DNA of 64,000 nucleotides, taken from the NCBI GenBank assembly GCA_963707125.1, contig CAVPOU010000023.1, positions 141,147 to 205,146 of the forward strand. Reading direction: 5' to 3'. Under the pieces are notes generated by a model. That model made no database searches, was not told where the DNA came from, and saw nothing but the letters and a program-made list of their open reading frames with translations. Position 1 is the stretch's first letter. Each line of letters begins with the position of its first letter. The DNA comes from CAVPDE01 sp963707125 (GTDB lineage: Bacteria; Desulfobacterota; DSM-4660; Desulfatiglandales; HGW-15). Position numbers and translations under genes: made by a program. Positions 20,123-28,891 of the stretch are shown here, one piece after another.

Positions 20123-20908
20123 ATGAAATCTCTTCACAAGGTTCTCGACATCATCGAAACCGTGGCCAGGGAAGGAAGCATCGGCATCCGGGAGCTTTCC
20201 AGCCGCACAGGCTTTCCTCCGGCCACCATCCACCGGATGACCTCCACGCTGGTGGAGCGGCACTATCTCAAGCAGAACGCGGTGTCGAAAAAGCTCTCCC
20301 TCTCCATTCAGTTCCTGGAACTCGGCACCAAGGTGCAGCAGCATTTCAGCCTGACCGCCATTGCGAGGCCCCATCTCGAAAAACTGATGGCCGAAACCCT
20401 AGAGAGCGTCAACCTCGCCGTGCAGGACGGCGATCATGTGGCTTATCTGGACCACATCCGGAGCGACCACTCCATGCTGCAGCTCTTCACCAAACCCGGA
20501 GCCAGGGTCCCCCTCTACTGCACGGGCGTGGGCAAAATGCTTCTCAGCCGGTGGCCCTCCTCTCAAGTGGAAGATTATCTCGATCGAACGCCCTTGACTT
20601 CTCACACTCCCCACACCTTTGTGGACCGCGGCAAGCTCCTCCATGAACTGGCTCGCATCAGGACCCAGGGTTACTCCGTGGACAATCAGGAAATGGAGGA
20701 AGGGGTCCGGTGTGTGGCCGCCCTGGTGGCGGACCACCGAGGCGAGCCGGCAGGGGTGGTCTCCATATCCGGGGCGGCAATGCGCATCGCACCGCCGAAA
20801 ATCAAGTTTTTCGCAAAATCCGTGATCGAGTGCTCTCAGGCCATCTCCATGGACCTGGGTTTCAATCCCCCTCACCCCGCCCTCTCCCCCAGCTGGAGGA
20901 GAGGGTAA
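20123..20908 (+). CDS. IclR-family transcriptional regulator
   Basis: 261 aa. An N-terminal winged helix (about 1-60, with 'GIRELSSRTGFPPATIHRM') and a GAF-like effector domain (about 75-250, with 'LYCTGVGKMLLS') match IclR. The family usually senses small organic acids or aromatics. It is followed by glyoxylate carboligase, LarA and glycolate oxidase genes, the likely targets. The last ~12 residues (PPHPALSPSWRRG) are encoded by a palindromic repeat, so the gene end has been replaced or extended by a repeat insertion. No good ribosome site precedes the ATG. Confidence 0.9.
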   Translation: MKSLHKVLDIIETVAREGSIGIRELSSRTGFPPATIHRMTSTLVERHYLKQNAVSKKLSLSIQFLELGTKVQQHFSLTAIARPHLEKLMAETLESVNLAVQDGDHVAYLDHIRSDHSMLQLFTKPGARVPLYCTGVGKMLLSRWPSSQVEDYLDRTPLTSHTPHTFVDRGKLLHELARIRTQGYSVDNQEMEEGVRCVAALVADHRGEPAGVVSISGAAMRIAPPKIKFFAKSVIECSQAISMDLGFNPPHPALSPSWRRG

Positions 20909-20955
20909 GGGTGAGGGGGTACGCCTAGATGTAAAAAAAAACCTCATTTGTATTA
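20866..20955. repeat. GC-rich palindrome overlapping the iclR end
   Basis: CCCCTCACCCCGCCCTCTCC pairs with GGAGAGGGTAAGGGTGAGGGG. The flank ending CATTTGTATTAG matches the right side of the element at 5172-5303. Confidence 0.65.
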
Positions 20956-20986
20956 GATACATTGTTAGAAGCAAAGGAGATCCACT

Positions 20987-22761
20987 ATGGCTAAGATGAC
21001 GACAATGGCAGCGGCTGTAAGAATTCTTCAAAGCGAGGGCGTCAAGCACATCTTCGGGATACCCGGTGCGGGGATTCTCCCCTTCTACCGAGCGTTGAAG
21101 GATTTGGGGACCATTAAACACATGGTCACCCGTCACGAGGAAAGCGCCATCCACATGGCCGACGGCTACGCCCGCGCCCTGGGAACGGTGGGAGTGTGCG
21201 CGGCCACATCGGGTCCCGGAGCCAGCAACTTCGTTACGGGACTCTACACTGCGCAAGTGGACTCGATTCCCATCCTGGCCCTCACCGGCCAGAATGTACG
21301 GGCTCAACTGGATCGGGAGGCCTTCCAGGCGGTGAACATTGCCGAGGTGGTCAAGCCGATCACCAAGAAGTCCTACTGTATCAAGGATCCGGCCATGGTC
21401 CCCTGGATTTTCCGAGAGGCTTTCAAGATCATGCGGGAGGGCCGGCCCGGGCCGGTCTTGATTGACCTGCCCCTGGACGTTCAGAAGGAAGAGATTGAGT
21501 ACGATTCGGAAGTCGATGCTCCTCTCCCCGTTCTGCGCATGCCTCCCCATGCGAAGCAGATCCAAAAAGCCGTGGATATGCTCCTGGCTGCCGAAAAACC
21601 CGTGATGCTCCTGGGCGGCGGCGTCATTGTCGCGGATGCCTGCAAGGAATTCGTGGCTCTGGCCGAGGCTCTCCAGGTTCCTGTGGTGACCAGCTATATG
21701 GGAAAGAGCGGCATCCCCTGGAACCATCCGCTCATGGCCGGGCACGTGGGCATCCAGTGCAACACCCGGTCCGGCAATCAGGTCTTTCTGGATTCAACGC
21801 TGGTCCTTGCTGTGGGGGCTCGTTTCAATGACCGGCACACCGGAGACGTCAAGGTGTACAAGGGCAACCGCAAGTTCATCCATGTCGACACGGATCCAGG
21901 CCAGTTGGGCAAGAACATCATGCCCGATCTTGGAATCTGCGCCGATGCCAAGCTGACGCTCCAGGCCTTGATCGAGGAAATAAAGCGCCGCAACGTCAAG
22001 CGGCCGCCAACGAAACTGGACATTTCCCAGATCCGGGCCAAGATGGAGCGCAAGACCGACTACGACAACATTCCCATCAAACCCCAGCGCGTGTTCAAGG
22101 AAATCAACGAGTTCTTCGACGAGGACACCGTGTTCGTCACCTGCATTGGTCTGAACCAGATCTGGTCGGGCCAGCTCCAGAAGGTCTCCAAGCCCAGGCA
22201 TTACCTGGATTGCGGCGGGGCCGGACCCCTGGGCTGGGATATGCCGGCTTCCATCGGAGTCAAAGTGGCGCGGCCGGACAAAGTGGTCGTGGATGTGGTC
22301 GGAGACTTCGGGTTTCAGTTCTGCATGGATGCCCTGCCCGTGGCCGTGATGTACAAGGTCCCTTTTGTGATCGTGGTCCTGAACAACGGGTATCTCGGGC
22401 TCATCCGCCAGGCTGAGAAGTACATGTACGACATGAATTTCGAAGTGCAGATCTGGTATGACAGCTTGAGGGCTATCCAGGCCGAACAGGTTCCCATGGC
22501 CATGGCAGCAGGCGGCCGGGGCGCCGTCAACGTGGAACGCGCCCCCCAAGTCGCCGAGAACGAAGGCCGGGGATTCGACTTTGTGAAATTCGCAGAAGCT
22601 TGCGGCGCTGCAGGCGAGCGAGTTACAGACCCTAAGGAATCAAGGCCGCCCTGAAGAGGGGCGTTGAATCAGGCCTCCCTTACGTCGTGGACATCATCAT
22701 GGAGCGGGAGACGGATTGTTCCATGGGCGCGGCCATTGACGCGATCCGGGAGTTTGAATAG
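20987..22761 (+). CDS. gcl: Glyoxylate carboligase-like TPP enzyme (one frameshift near the end)
   Basis: Full length about 591 aa once a 1-nt indel near 22640 is corrected; as read, the frame stops at 22654. The downstream frame supplies the Gcl-like end MERETDCSMGAAIDAI. Strong Gcl similarity throughout (FGIPGAGILPFYRALK, YDNIPIKPQRV, CGGAGPLGWDMPA). Gcl joins two glyoxylates into tartronate semialdehyde and CO2, using TPP and usually FAD. E. coli Gcl has Val51 in place of the TPP-activating Glu; here the same position is Glu (RHEESA, E51), as in acetolactate synthase. The product could therefore differ. An AAAGGAG site precedes the ATG. Confidence 0.8.
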
Positions 22762-22774
22762 GAAGTAAGCAGGG

Positions 22775-22935
22775 ACAAAGGGACAAAGGGGAAGAAAGGG
22801 ACAAAGTACCAAAGGGACAAAGATGCAAAGGGTAAAGACAAGAAAAGAAGTCTTCTGCTTTGTCCCTCTGTGCCTGTGTGCCTATGTCCCTTGTTTTGCT
22901 TTGTGCCTTTGTGCCTTTGCATCTTTGTGCCTCCG
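22775..22935. repeat. GGGACAAAG/CTTTGTCCC hairpin element
   Basis: Purine-rich repeats of GGGACAAAG face CTTTGTCCC/CTTTGTGCC repeats, giving a long imperfect stem. The 95 bp at 22810-22904 are identical to the reverse complement of 37188-37282. Related hairpins occur at 28745, 31240 and 62820. Confidence 0.75.
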
Positions 22936-22995
22936 CAGTGATCCGGACACCAAGCTGAAGCCTTCGCCTTAACGCGAGCTCTAAGAGGGACTGTA

Positions 22996-24276
22996 ATGAA
23001 GATTGATCTCCTATACGGACGAAGGGGGCTGACCATTGATCTGCCTGAGGTGGTTCGTGCCCATGTGATCCGGAAGCATCCCATGCCTTTGCTTCCGGAC
23101 CCTGGCGGAGCCGTTCGCCAGGCTCTGGAAAAACCAGTGGCATGCCCTTCCCTTCTGGAACTGGCTCAAGGGAAAAGAAATGCCTGCATCCTCATTTGCG
23201 ACATCACCCGGCCGGTCCCTAACGGTCTGATCCTCCCGCCCCTCGTCGAGACTCTCACCCGAGCCGGGATCGCCAGGGAAAACATCCGCATCCTCGTTGC
23301 CACGGGCCTCCACCGCCCCAACGAAGGAGAGGAACTGGCAGAGATCGTCGGTTCTCCTGAAATCTTCCGCACTGTTCGCATTGAAAATCATTTTGCAAGG
23401 GACAGGGAGGCCCACGTAGACCTCGGCAGAACCTCGACCGGCATTCCCATCATGATAGACCGCCGTTTCATAAAGGCGGATCTGAAAATCGTCACAGGCC
23501 TGGTAGAGCCTCATTTCATGGCAGGGTATTCCGGAGGCCGCAAAGTGGTTGCTCCGGGTGTGGCCTATCAGGACACCATCCTCATGTTTCACAGGGCCAG
23601 GATTCTGGAACACTGCAAGGCGGCAAATTGTATCATTGAAGGGAACCCGCTTCACAACGAGCAGACGGAAATCGTCCGGGCTATCGGCGGCGTGGTTGCT
23701 GTAAACGTGGTCATTGATGAGGAAAGGCGACTGGGATTCGTGAATTTCGGTGAAGTTGAGGCCTCCCACGCTCGAGCGGTTGAGTTCATGAGAAAGTACG
23801 CAGAGATTAGAATCCCACGGCGTTTCAAAACCATTGTGACCACCTCGGCCGGGTATCCTCTGGACAAGACTTACTACCAGACGGTGAAGGGCATGGTGGG
23901 GGTCATGGACATACTGGAGCCCGGAGGGACCATCATCATTGCCAGCGAGTGCTCCGAGGGCATGGGAAGCCGGGAATTCGCGGAAGCCCAGCAACTCCTG
24001 TGTCAGGTCGGGCCGGAGCGCTTCATGAACATGCTGGAGGGCCGGGACAAGGCCCTCATCGACGAGTGGGAGACGGAAATGCTCCTCAAACCCCTCCGGG
24101 TGGGCAACATCCAGCTCTATTCCACGGGGCTCTCGGAATCCGACCGGAAGCATGTGTTCGTGGAGACGGTCCCTTCAGTGGAGGCGGCGGTGGCAGCGAG
24201 CATTGAGACCCAGGGAGATGCCGAGGTCGCCGTGGTTCCTGAAGGACCGTATGTCATTCCGCTTTATGGTGTGTAG
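22996..24276 (+). CDS. LarA-family (DUF2088) Ni-pincer racemase
   Basis: 426 aa, full length. DITRPVP, GLHRPN (H106), PHFMAGYSGGRK (H173, K183) and H199 line up with LarA H108, H174, K184 and H200, the residues that position substrate and hold the nickel-pincer nucleotide. The family interconverts the enantiomers of lactate and other 2-hydroxyacids. The glycolate-oxidase-type flavoprotein genes directly downstream act on only one enantiomer, so the racemase may feed them. It needs LarB/C/E, not encoded here. AGAGGGA precedes the ATG. The frameshifted homologue is at 1922-3179. Confidence 0.88.
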   Translation: MKIDLLYGRRGLTIDLPEVVRAHVIRKHPMPLLPDPGGAVRQALEKPVACPSLLELAQGKRNACILICDITRPVPNGLILPPLVETLTRAGIARENIRILVATGLHRPNEGEELAEIVGSPEIFRTVRIENHFARDREAHVDLGRTSTGIPIMIDRRFIKADLKIVTGLVEPHFMAGYSGGRKVVAPGVAYQDTILMFHRARILEHCKAANCIIEGNPLHNEQTEIVRAIGGVVAVNVVIDEERRLGFVNFGEVEASHARAVEFMRKYAEIRIPRRFKTIVTTSAGYPLDKTYYQTVKGMVGVMDILEPGGTIIIASECSEGMGSREFAEAQQLLCQVGPERFMNMLEGRDKALIDEWETEMLLKPLRVGNIQLYSTGLSESDRKHVFVETVPSVEAAVAASIETQGDAEVAVVPEGPYVIPLYGV

Positions 24277-24311
24277 TACAGTGTCCGTATTTGTTCGCTG
24301 ATCCCGGTTGC

Positions 24312-24400
24312 TACCCCCTCCCACCAGGGGAGGGGAATTCTGAGCGCAGTCCGACGTTTTCCTCCCCCTCGACGGGGGAGGCAAGGTGGGGGTGGAGAAA
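24312..24400. repeat. CCCCTCC/GGAGGGG palindromes
   Basis: Two short GC-rich stems (CCCCTCCCACCAGGGGAGGGG and CCTCCCCCTCGACGGGGGAGG, each just over 20 nt) lie between the LarA and GlcD genes. Similar stems are at 11838, 25938 and 20866. Confidence 0.5.
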
Positions 24401-24515
24401 AGCAGGCTCTTGATTTTTGGCTTCAACTGTGAATTGATAGGGACCCGGTCTGTTCCGGACCCGGGCGATGGATTGAATTCCACCTGTCACCCATTCGATA
24501 AGCAAAGGAGTTCCC

Positions 24516-25901
24516 ATGGAAAAGCAAACGCTCATCAACAAGCTGAAAGATGCCGTCGGCTCCGAGTATGTTCTTCATTCAGATATGGATCTCACCCTGT
24601 ACGGGTATGACGCCTCCCTTCAAAAGGGCAAGCCCGATGTGGTGGTGCTCCCCAATTCGACTGAAGAAGTTTCAAAGGTTGTGCGCCTGGCCTATGAAGA
24701 GAAGGTCCCCGTCATCGGCCGGGGCTCAGGGACGAACCTGAGCGGCGGAACCATTCCGGTGAAAGGGGGCATTGTCGTTCATTTTTCCCGCATGAACCGG
24801 GTTCTCGAGGTGGACCTCCCCAACCGGACCGTGACCGTGGAGCCAGGTGTCATTACCCTGGACCTCCAGACCATGCTCCTGAAAAAGGGTTTCGTCTATG
24901 CACCGGATCCGGCCAGTCAAAAGGTTTCCACCTTGGGCGGCAATTTCGGTGAGAACTCAGGGGGGCCCCACTGTCTCAAGTACGGCGTGACCACCAATCA
25001 TGTCCTGGGCGCTGAACTCGTGCTTCATGACGGCACAGTCATCTGGACCGGCGGCAAATCCCAGGACAATCCGGGATATGATCTCACGGGCCTTCTTGTG
25101 GGAAGTGAAGGCACGCTCGGAATCGCAACCAAGATTATGCTCAAGCTGATTCCACCTCCGGAAGCCGTCAAAACCATGCTGGCCGTCTATGATGCCATTG
25201 AGGATGCCAGCAATACGGTCTCCGCCATCATCAGCGAGGGGATCGTTCCGGCCACGCTGGAGATGATGGACAACCTGGTCCTCAAAGCCGTGGAAGAATC
25301 GGTCCACGCAGGATATCCTATGGACGCAGCAGCCGTCCTGATCATCGAACTGGACGGCATGATCGACGGTATGGACCGGCAAGCTGAAAAAATCATGGAG
25401 ATCTGCAAACGACACAAAGTGCGGGACATCCGGCTGGCCAAGAGCGAAGCGGAGCGCGCCGCTCTTTGGGCCGGCCGAAAAGGAGCCTTCGGTGCCGTGG
25501 CGCGGCTTCGGCCCAGCTACCTCGTCTGTGATGGAACCGTTCCGCGGACCAAGCTGCCCGAAGTTCTGAGCAAGGTGCTGGAGGTGGGGAAGAAGTACGA
25601 GTTGCCCATCGGCAATGTGTTCCATGCAGGTGACGGGAATCTTCATCCTCTCATCCTCTTTGATGAAAGAAACGAAGAGATGCTCGATCGGGTGCACAAA
25701 GCGGCAGCGGAGATTCTGAAGATCTGTGCCGACGCCGGAGGAACCATCAGCGGGGAGCACGGTATCGGGACCGAGAAGCTCAGGGAAATGTCCCTTGTTT
25801 TCTCGGAGAACGACATTGGATTCATGCGTTCCATTAAGAAGGCCTTTGACCCCCATGAGATGTGGAATCCCGGTAAGGTGATACCGCCGGCATCGGCATG
25901 A
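24516..25901 (+). CDS. glcD: Glycolate/D-lactate oxidase FAD subunit (GlcD)
   Basis: 461 aa of the vanillyl-alcohol-oxidase-fold family. FAD-binding half: GRGSGTNLSGG near residue 70 and LLVGSEGTLGI. Cap half: HAGDGNLHP, SGEHGIG and the end FDPHEMWNPGK, all diagnostic of GlcD/D-lactate dehydrogenases. It oxidises glycolate or another D-2-hydroxyacid to the 2-oxoacid and passes electrons to GlcE/GlcF. AAAGGAG lies before the ATG. First of glcD-glcE-glcF on the plus strand. Confidence 0.93.
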   Translation: MEKQTLINKLKDAVGSEYVLHSDMDLTLYGYDASLQKGKPDVVVLPNSTEEVSKVVRLAYEEKVPVIGRGSGTNLSGGTIPVKGGIVVHFSRMNRVLEVDLPNRTVTVEPGVITLDLQTMLLKKGFVYAPDPASQKVSTLGGNFGENSGGPHCLKYGVTTNHVLGAELVLHDGTVIWTGGKSQDNPGYDLTGLLVGSEGTLGIATKIMLKLIPPPEAVKTMLAVYDAIEDASNTVSAIISEGIVPATLEMMDNLVLKAVEESVHAGYPMDAAAVLIIELDGMIDGMDRQAEKIMEICKRHKVRDIRLAKSEAERAALWAGRKGAFGAVARLRPSYLVCDGTVPRTKLPEVLSKVLEVGKKYELPIGNVFHAGDGNLHPLILFDERNEEMLDRVHKAAAEILKICADAGGTISGEHGIGTEKLREMSLVFSENDIGFMRSIKKAFDPHEMWNPGKVIPPASA

Positions 25902-25937
25902 GGATGAGGGGAGATGGAGGCTGTGCGACAACAAAAA

Positions 25938-26040
25938 AATTCCTCTCCCCCTTGAGGGGGAGAGGCTAGGTGAGGGGGTGTGGATTCAAGTACTTGCCCC
26001 CTCACCCCGACCCTCTCCCTCAAGGGAGAGGGAGTTATCG
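25938..26040. repeat. Paired CCTCTCCC/GGGAGAGG palindromes
   Basis: Two facing GC-rich stems between glcD and glcE, of the family seen at 20866 and 24312. They could fold in the operon mRNA. Confidence 0.5.
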
Positions 26041-26126
26041 GACAGACTCGAGGGGTGATTTAGTGCATTCAAAACCACAGACAACGGACGACCCGCAACG
26101 GACTAGACAAGAAAAGGAGATGTGAC

Positions 26127-27569
26127 GTGGTGGAATTGAAAAAAGCCCTAGAAGAGCTAATCGGGATTGCAGGCCCGGATCGTCTTAAGACCGATCCTAG
26201 CGTTACCGCCCAATACGCCGTGGATGGTGTGATCCCCAAGGCGGTGGTGTTTCCCAAAGACACAAGAATGGTGGCGGCCCTTGTCCAATGCGCATGCCGC
26301 GGGAACCTGGCCATTGTCCCCTGGGGAAGCGGGACAAAGATGGCCATGGGAAATCCTCCCAAGCGCCTGGACCTGGTGGTGTGCATGGCCAGGATGAATC
26401 ACATGCTCGACGTGGACACGGCCAACCTGACCATCACGGTTGAGGCAGGCGTAAAATTCAGAGACGTTCAAGCCAGGCTGGCCACAGAGGAGGACCGGTG
26501 TTATCTGCCCTTGGAGGATCTCAAAACCGAGGCAGGGGAGTTTGTTTGCTCGGACCGGTCCCACAGCGGCTGCTTCCTTCCCATGGATCCTCCCTTCAGC
26601 GAAAGGGCCACCATGGGAGGCGTCGTAGCCACAAACACCACCGGTCCCCGGCGTCTGCTCTACGGACTCCCAAGAGATCTCGTGCTCGGGGTGCGGTTTG
26701 TGACCCCCAAGGGCGATATCATTGGCGCCGGAGGCAAGACCGTGAAAAATGTTTCCGGTTACGACGTATCTAAGCTCATGATCGGTTCCCTGGGATCTCT
26801 CGGCATTCTTTGTGAAATGACCCTGAGGCTTCTTCCCCTTCCCGAGAAAATGGAGACCCTCCTCTTCTCCTTTGATGCCTTTTCTGATGCCGGCGCCTTT
26901 GCCGCAGCCATTCTTGGAACAAAGCTTCTGCCCGCAGCCGTGGAAGTGGCCAACAAAGCGGCCATTGAAAACATGGATCTCCGGGGATCCCTGGATTTCA
27001 GCCCCGGCTCCCATGTTGTCATGGTGGCTTTGGAAGCGTTTGACGAGGCCGTGGCACGGATGCATAAGGAACTGCTTGCCATGGCCCAGCATTTCAAGGC
27101 CAAAGGGCACTCTCTTGTGCAGGAAGACAAGCACCGGCTCTTCTGGCTGACCGTGGGCGAGCTCCAGGGGTCTGCACATCAGCGTTTCCCGCGTCTTGTG
27201 GCCCTTCAGCTCAACTATCCCTTGTCGGCATGGAAGGCACTCTTTGAGTTTGCGGATAAGACTTTGTCGCAAGCTCGCCTGGATCACACCATGCTCTGTC
27301 ACGCGGGAAACAGTGTCACCCTGATCAACCTTTTGTCGGGCACAAAAGGGACCGACGATAAAGCTTTAATCGAGGCGGTTCAGGCACTCCTTGCCGAGTG
27401 CCGCAAAGCAGGGGGAAACCTGGTAGTGCAGAGAGCCCCTGCCGATCTCAAAAAGGCTCTTCCCGTTTGGGGGGAACCGGGTTCGGATCTGCCCCTGATG
27501 AAGAGGATCCGTGTTGAACTGGATCCGTTCGGAGTCATGAATCCCGGCCGTTTTGCCGTGGGTCTTTAG
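26127..27569 (+). CDS. glcE: Second FAD-binding oxidase subunit (GlcE/GlcD-like)
   Basis: 480 aa with a GTG start set by AAGGAGA six bases upstream. FAD-binding domain: VPWGSGTKMAMGNPPKRLD and GKTVKNVSGYDVSKLMIGSL, the GlcE hallmark. It is longer than E. coli GlcE (about 350 aa) and ends DPFGVMNPGRF like GlcD, so it is an intermediate type. It lacks the HAGDGNLHP metal motif; only an HAGNS remnant is seen. It forms the second flavin subunit of the glycolate-oxidase complex with the genes on either side. Confidence 0.88.
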   Translation: MVELKKALEELIGIAGPDRLKTDPSVTAQYAVDGVIPKAVVFPKDTRMVAALVQCACRGNLAIVPWGSGTKMAMGNPPKRLDLVVCMARMNHMLDVDTANLTITVEAGVKFRDVQARLATEEDRCYLPLEDLKTEAGEFVCSDRSHSGCFLPMDPPFSERATMGGVVATNTTGPRRLLYGLPRDLVLGVRFVTPKGDIIGAGGKTVKNVSGYDVSKLMIGSLGSLGILCEMTLRLLPLPEKMETLLFSFDAFSDAGAFAAAILGTKLLPAAVEVANKAAIENMDLRGSLDFSPGSHVVMVALEAFDEAVARMHKELLAMAQHFKAKGHSLVQEDKHRLFWLTVGELQGSAHQRFPRLVALQLNYPLSAWKALFEFADKTLSQARLDHTMLCHAGNSVTLINLLSGTKGTDDKALIEAVQALLAECRKAGGNLVVQRAPADLKKALPVWGEPGSDLPLMKRIRVELDPFGVMNPGRFAVGL

Positions 27570-27597
27570 AATTATTCAGAGAAAGAGGTCTTTGCGT

Positions 27598-28743
27598 ATG
27601 AATATCACTCAGCTTCGCAAGTTGTCTTACGATGAAGTCGCCAAGTGCAACAAATGCGGTTTCTGTTTGCCCAACTGCCCGATCTACCTCGTTGAAGGAA
27701 AGGAGTCTTCAGCTCCCAGAGGCAGAAATGCCATTACCAGAGCCGTCATCGAGGGCCGGCTGGAGTGGAGTCCGGAGATCGAGAAATCCATTTTCTCCTG
27801 CCTGGGTTGCGGCGCATGCACCGCCGCATGCTTCCCTAAGGTCCAGACCAAGGACCTCGTGTTTCGGGATCGGGAATGCCTGGTGGGCGAAGGATTGTAC
27901 CCGAAGATCGCCGACTCGGTGGTCCGCTTCCTGGAAAAGGAGCACAACATCACTGATGACGACAACAGGGAGCGCGCCGAGTGGAAGGAACTGATCAAGA
28001 ATCTGCCCGAGGGCGCGTTTGAAAAGGAGCGGGCGGAGGTGATCTTCTTCGTGGGATGCGTGGCCTCCTTTTTCCCGATGGCCCAGAAGATTCCCGTCAA
28101 CATGGCCCGCATCATGGATCGGGCCAAGGTGGATTTCACCATCCTTGGCGGGGAGGAATGGTGCTGCGGTTTTCCCCTCATCGGAACAGGGATGCCCGAC
28201 AAGATCAAGGCTCTGATGGAGCACAACATGCAGAAGGTCGAAGAGGTGGGAGCCAAGAAAGTGGTCTTCACTTGCCCTTCCTGTTACCACACGTGGAAAC
28301 ACCTCTACCGGTTGCCCGGCGTAGAACTCTACCATTCGAGCCAGATGCTTCACCAGATGATCCTGGACAAGAAGATCCCGCTCAAAGAAATGAACGTCAC
28401 TGTGACCTATCATGACCCGTGTGATCTCGGCAGAAACAGCGGGGTCTTTGAAGAGCCGCGCCAGGTCCTCAAAGCGATTCCCGGCCTCAAACTCGTGGAA
28501 ATGGCTTACAATCGCCAGCTTTCCATGTGTTGCGGAGGAGGAGGAAATGTGGAGATGGTAAACCCCGAGCTCTCCGCCAAAGTGGCTCAGAGGAAGCTCC
28601 AGGACATCGCGGACACCAAGGCCGACATGGTCGTATCCTCTTGCCAGCAGTGCCTGAGAACCATTGCCACCAGGGCCCGCCGGGACAAAGTGGATCTGGT
28701 GGTGAAAGACCTGACGGAGCTGATCTTTGAAGCCATGTCGTAA
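27598..28743 (+). CDS. glcF: Glycolate oxidase iron-sulfur subunit (GlcF/HdrD-like)
   Basis: 381 aa from ATG 27598; an upstream reading from 27553 overlaps glcE and lacks a ribosome site. Two 4Fe-4S motifs, CNKCGFCLPNC and CLGCGACTAAC, lie near the N-terminus. Two CCG-type domains follow (EEWCCGFPL and MCCGGGGNVEM with YHDPCDLGRN), as in GlcF and HdrD, which hold a noncubane Fe-S site. It carries electrons from the flavin subunits toward quinone or a membrane or soluble acceptor. Confidence 0.92.
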   Translation: MNITQLRKLSYDEVAKCNKCGFCLPNCPIYLVEGKESSAPRGRNAITRAVIEGRLEWSPEIEKSIFSCLGCGACTAACFPKVQTKDLVFRDRECLVGEGLYPKIADSVVRFLEKEHNITDDDNRERAEWKELIKNLPEGAFEKERAEVIFFVGCVASFFPMAQKIPVNMARIMDRAKVDFTILGGEEWCCGFPLIGTGMPDKIKALMEHNMQKVEEVGAKKVVFTCPSCYHTWKHLYRLPGVELYHSSQMLHQMILDKKIPLKEMNVTVTYHDPCDLGRNSGVFEEPRQVLKAIPGLKLVEMAYNRQLSMCCGGGGNVEMVNPELSAKVAQRKLQDIADTKADMVVSSCQQCLRTIATRARRDKVDLVVKDLTELIFEAMS

Positions 28744-28744
28744 G

Positions 28745-28875
28745 AAACGAGGAAAAAGGAGAAAGGACGAAAGGACAAAGGATAAAACGGAAATCCTTCA
28801 ACTCTCAGCCTTAACTCTTTTTTCGTCTCTTGTCTCTTAACCTTTGTCCTTTTTCCTTTCTCCTTTAACCTTTTT
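28745..28875. repeat. AAAGGACAAAGG hairpin element
   Basis: Purine-rich AGGAGAAAGGACGAAAGGAC faces CCTTTGTCCTTTTTCCTTTC; the loop contains TTCGTCTCTTGTC. It lies between glcF and the transketolase-like gene. A shorter relative sharing the segment ACGGAAATCCTT lies in opposite orientation at 31240-31320. Confidence 0.6.
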
Positions 28876-28891
28876 TGTTGAGGAGCTGAGT

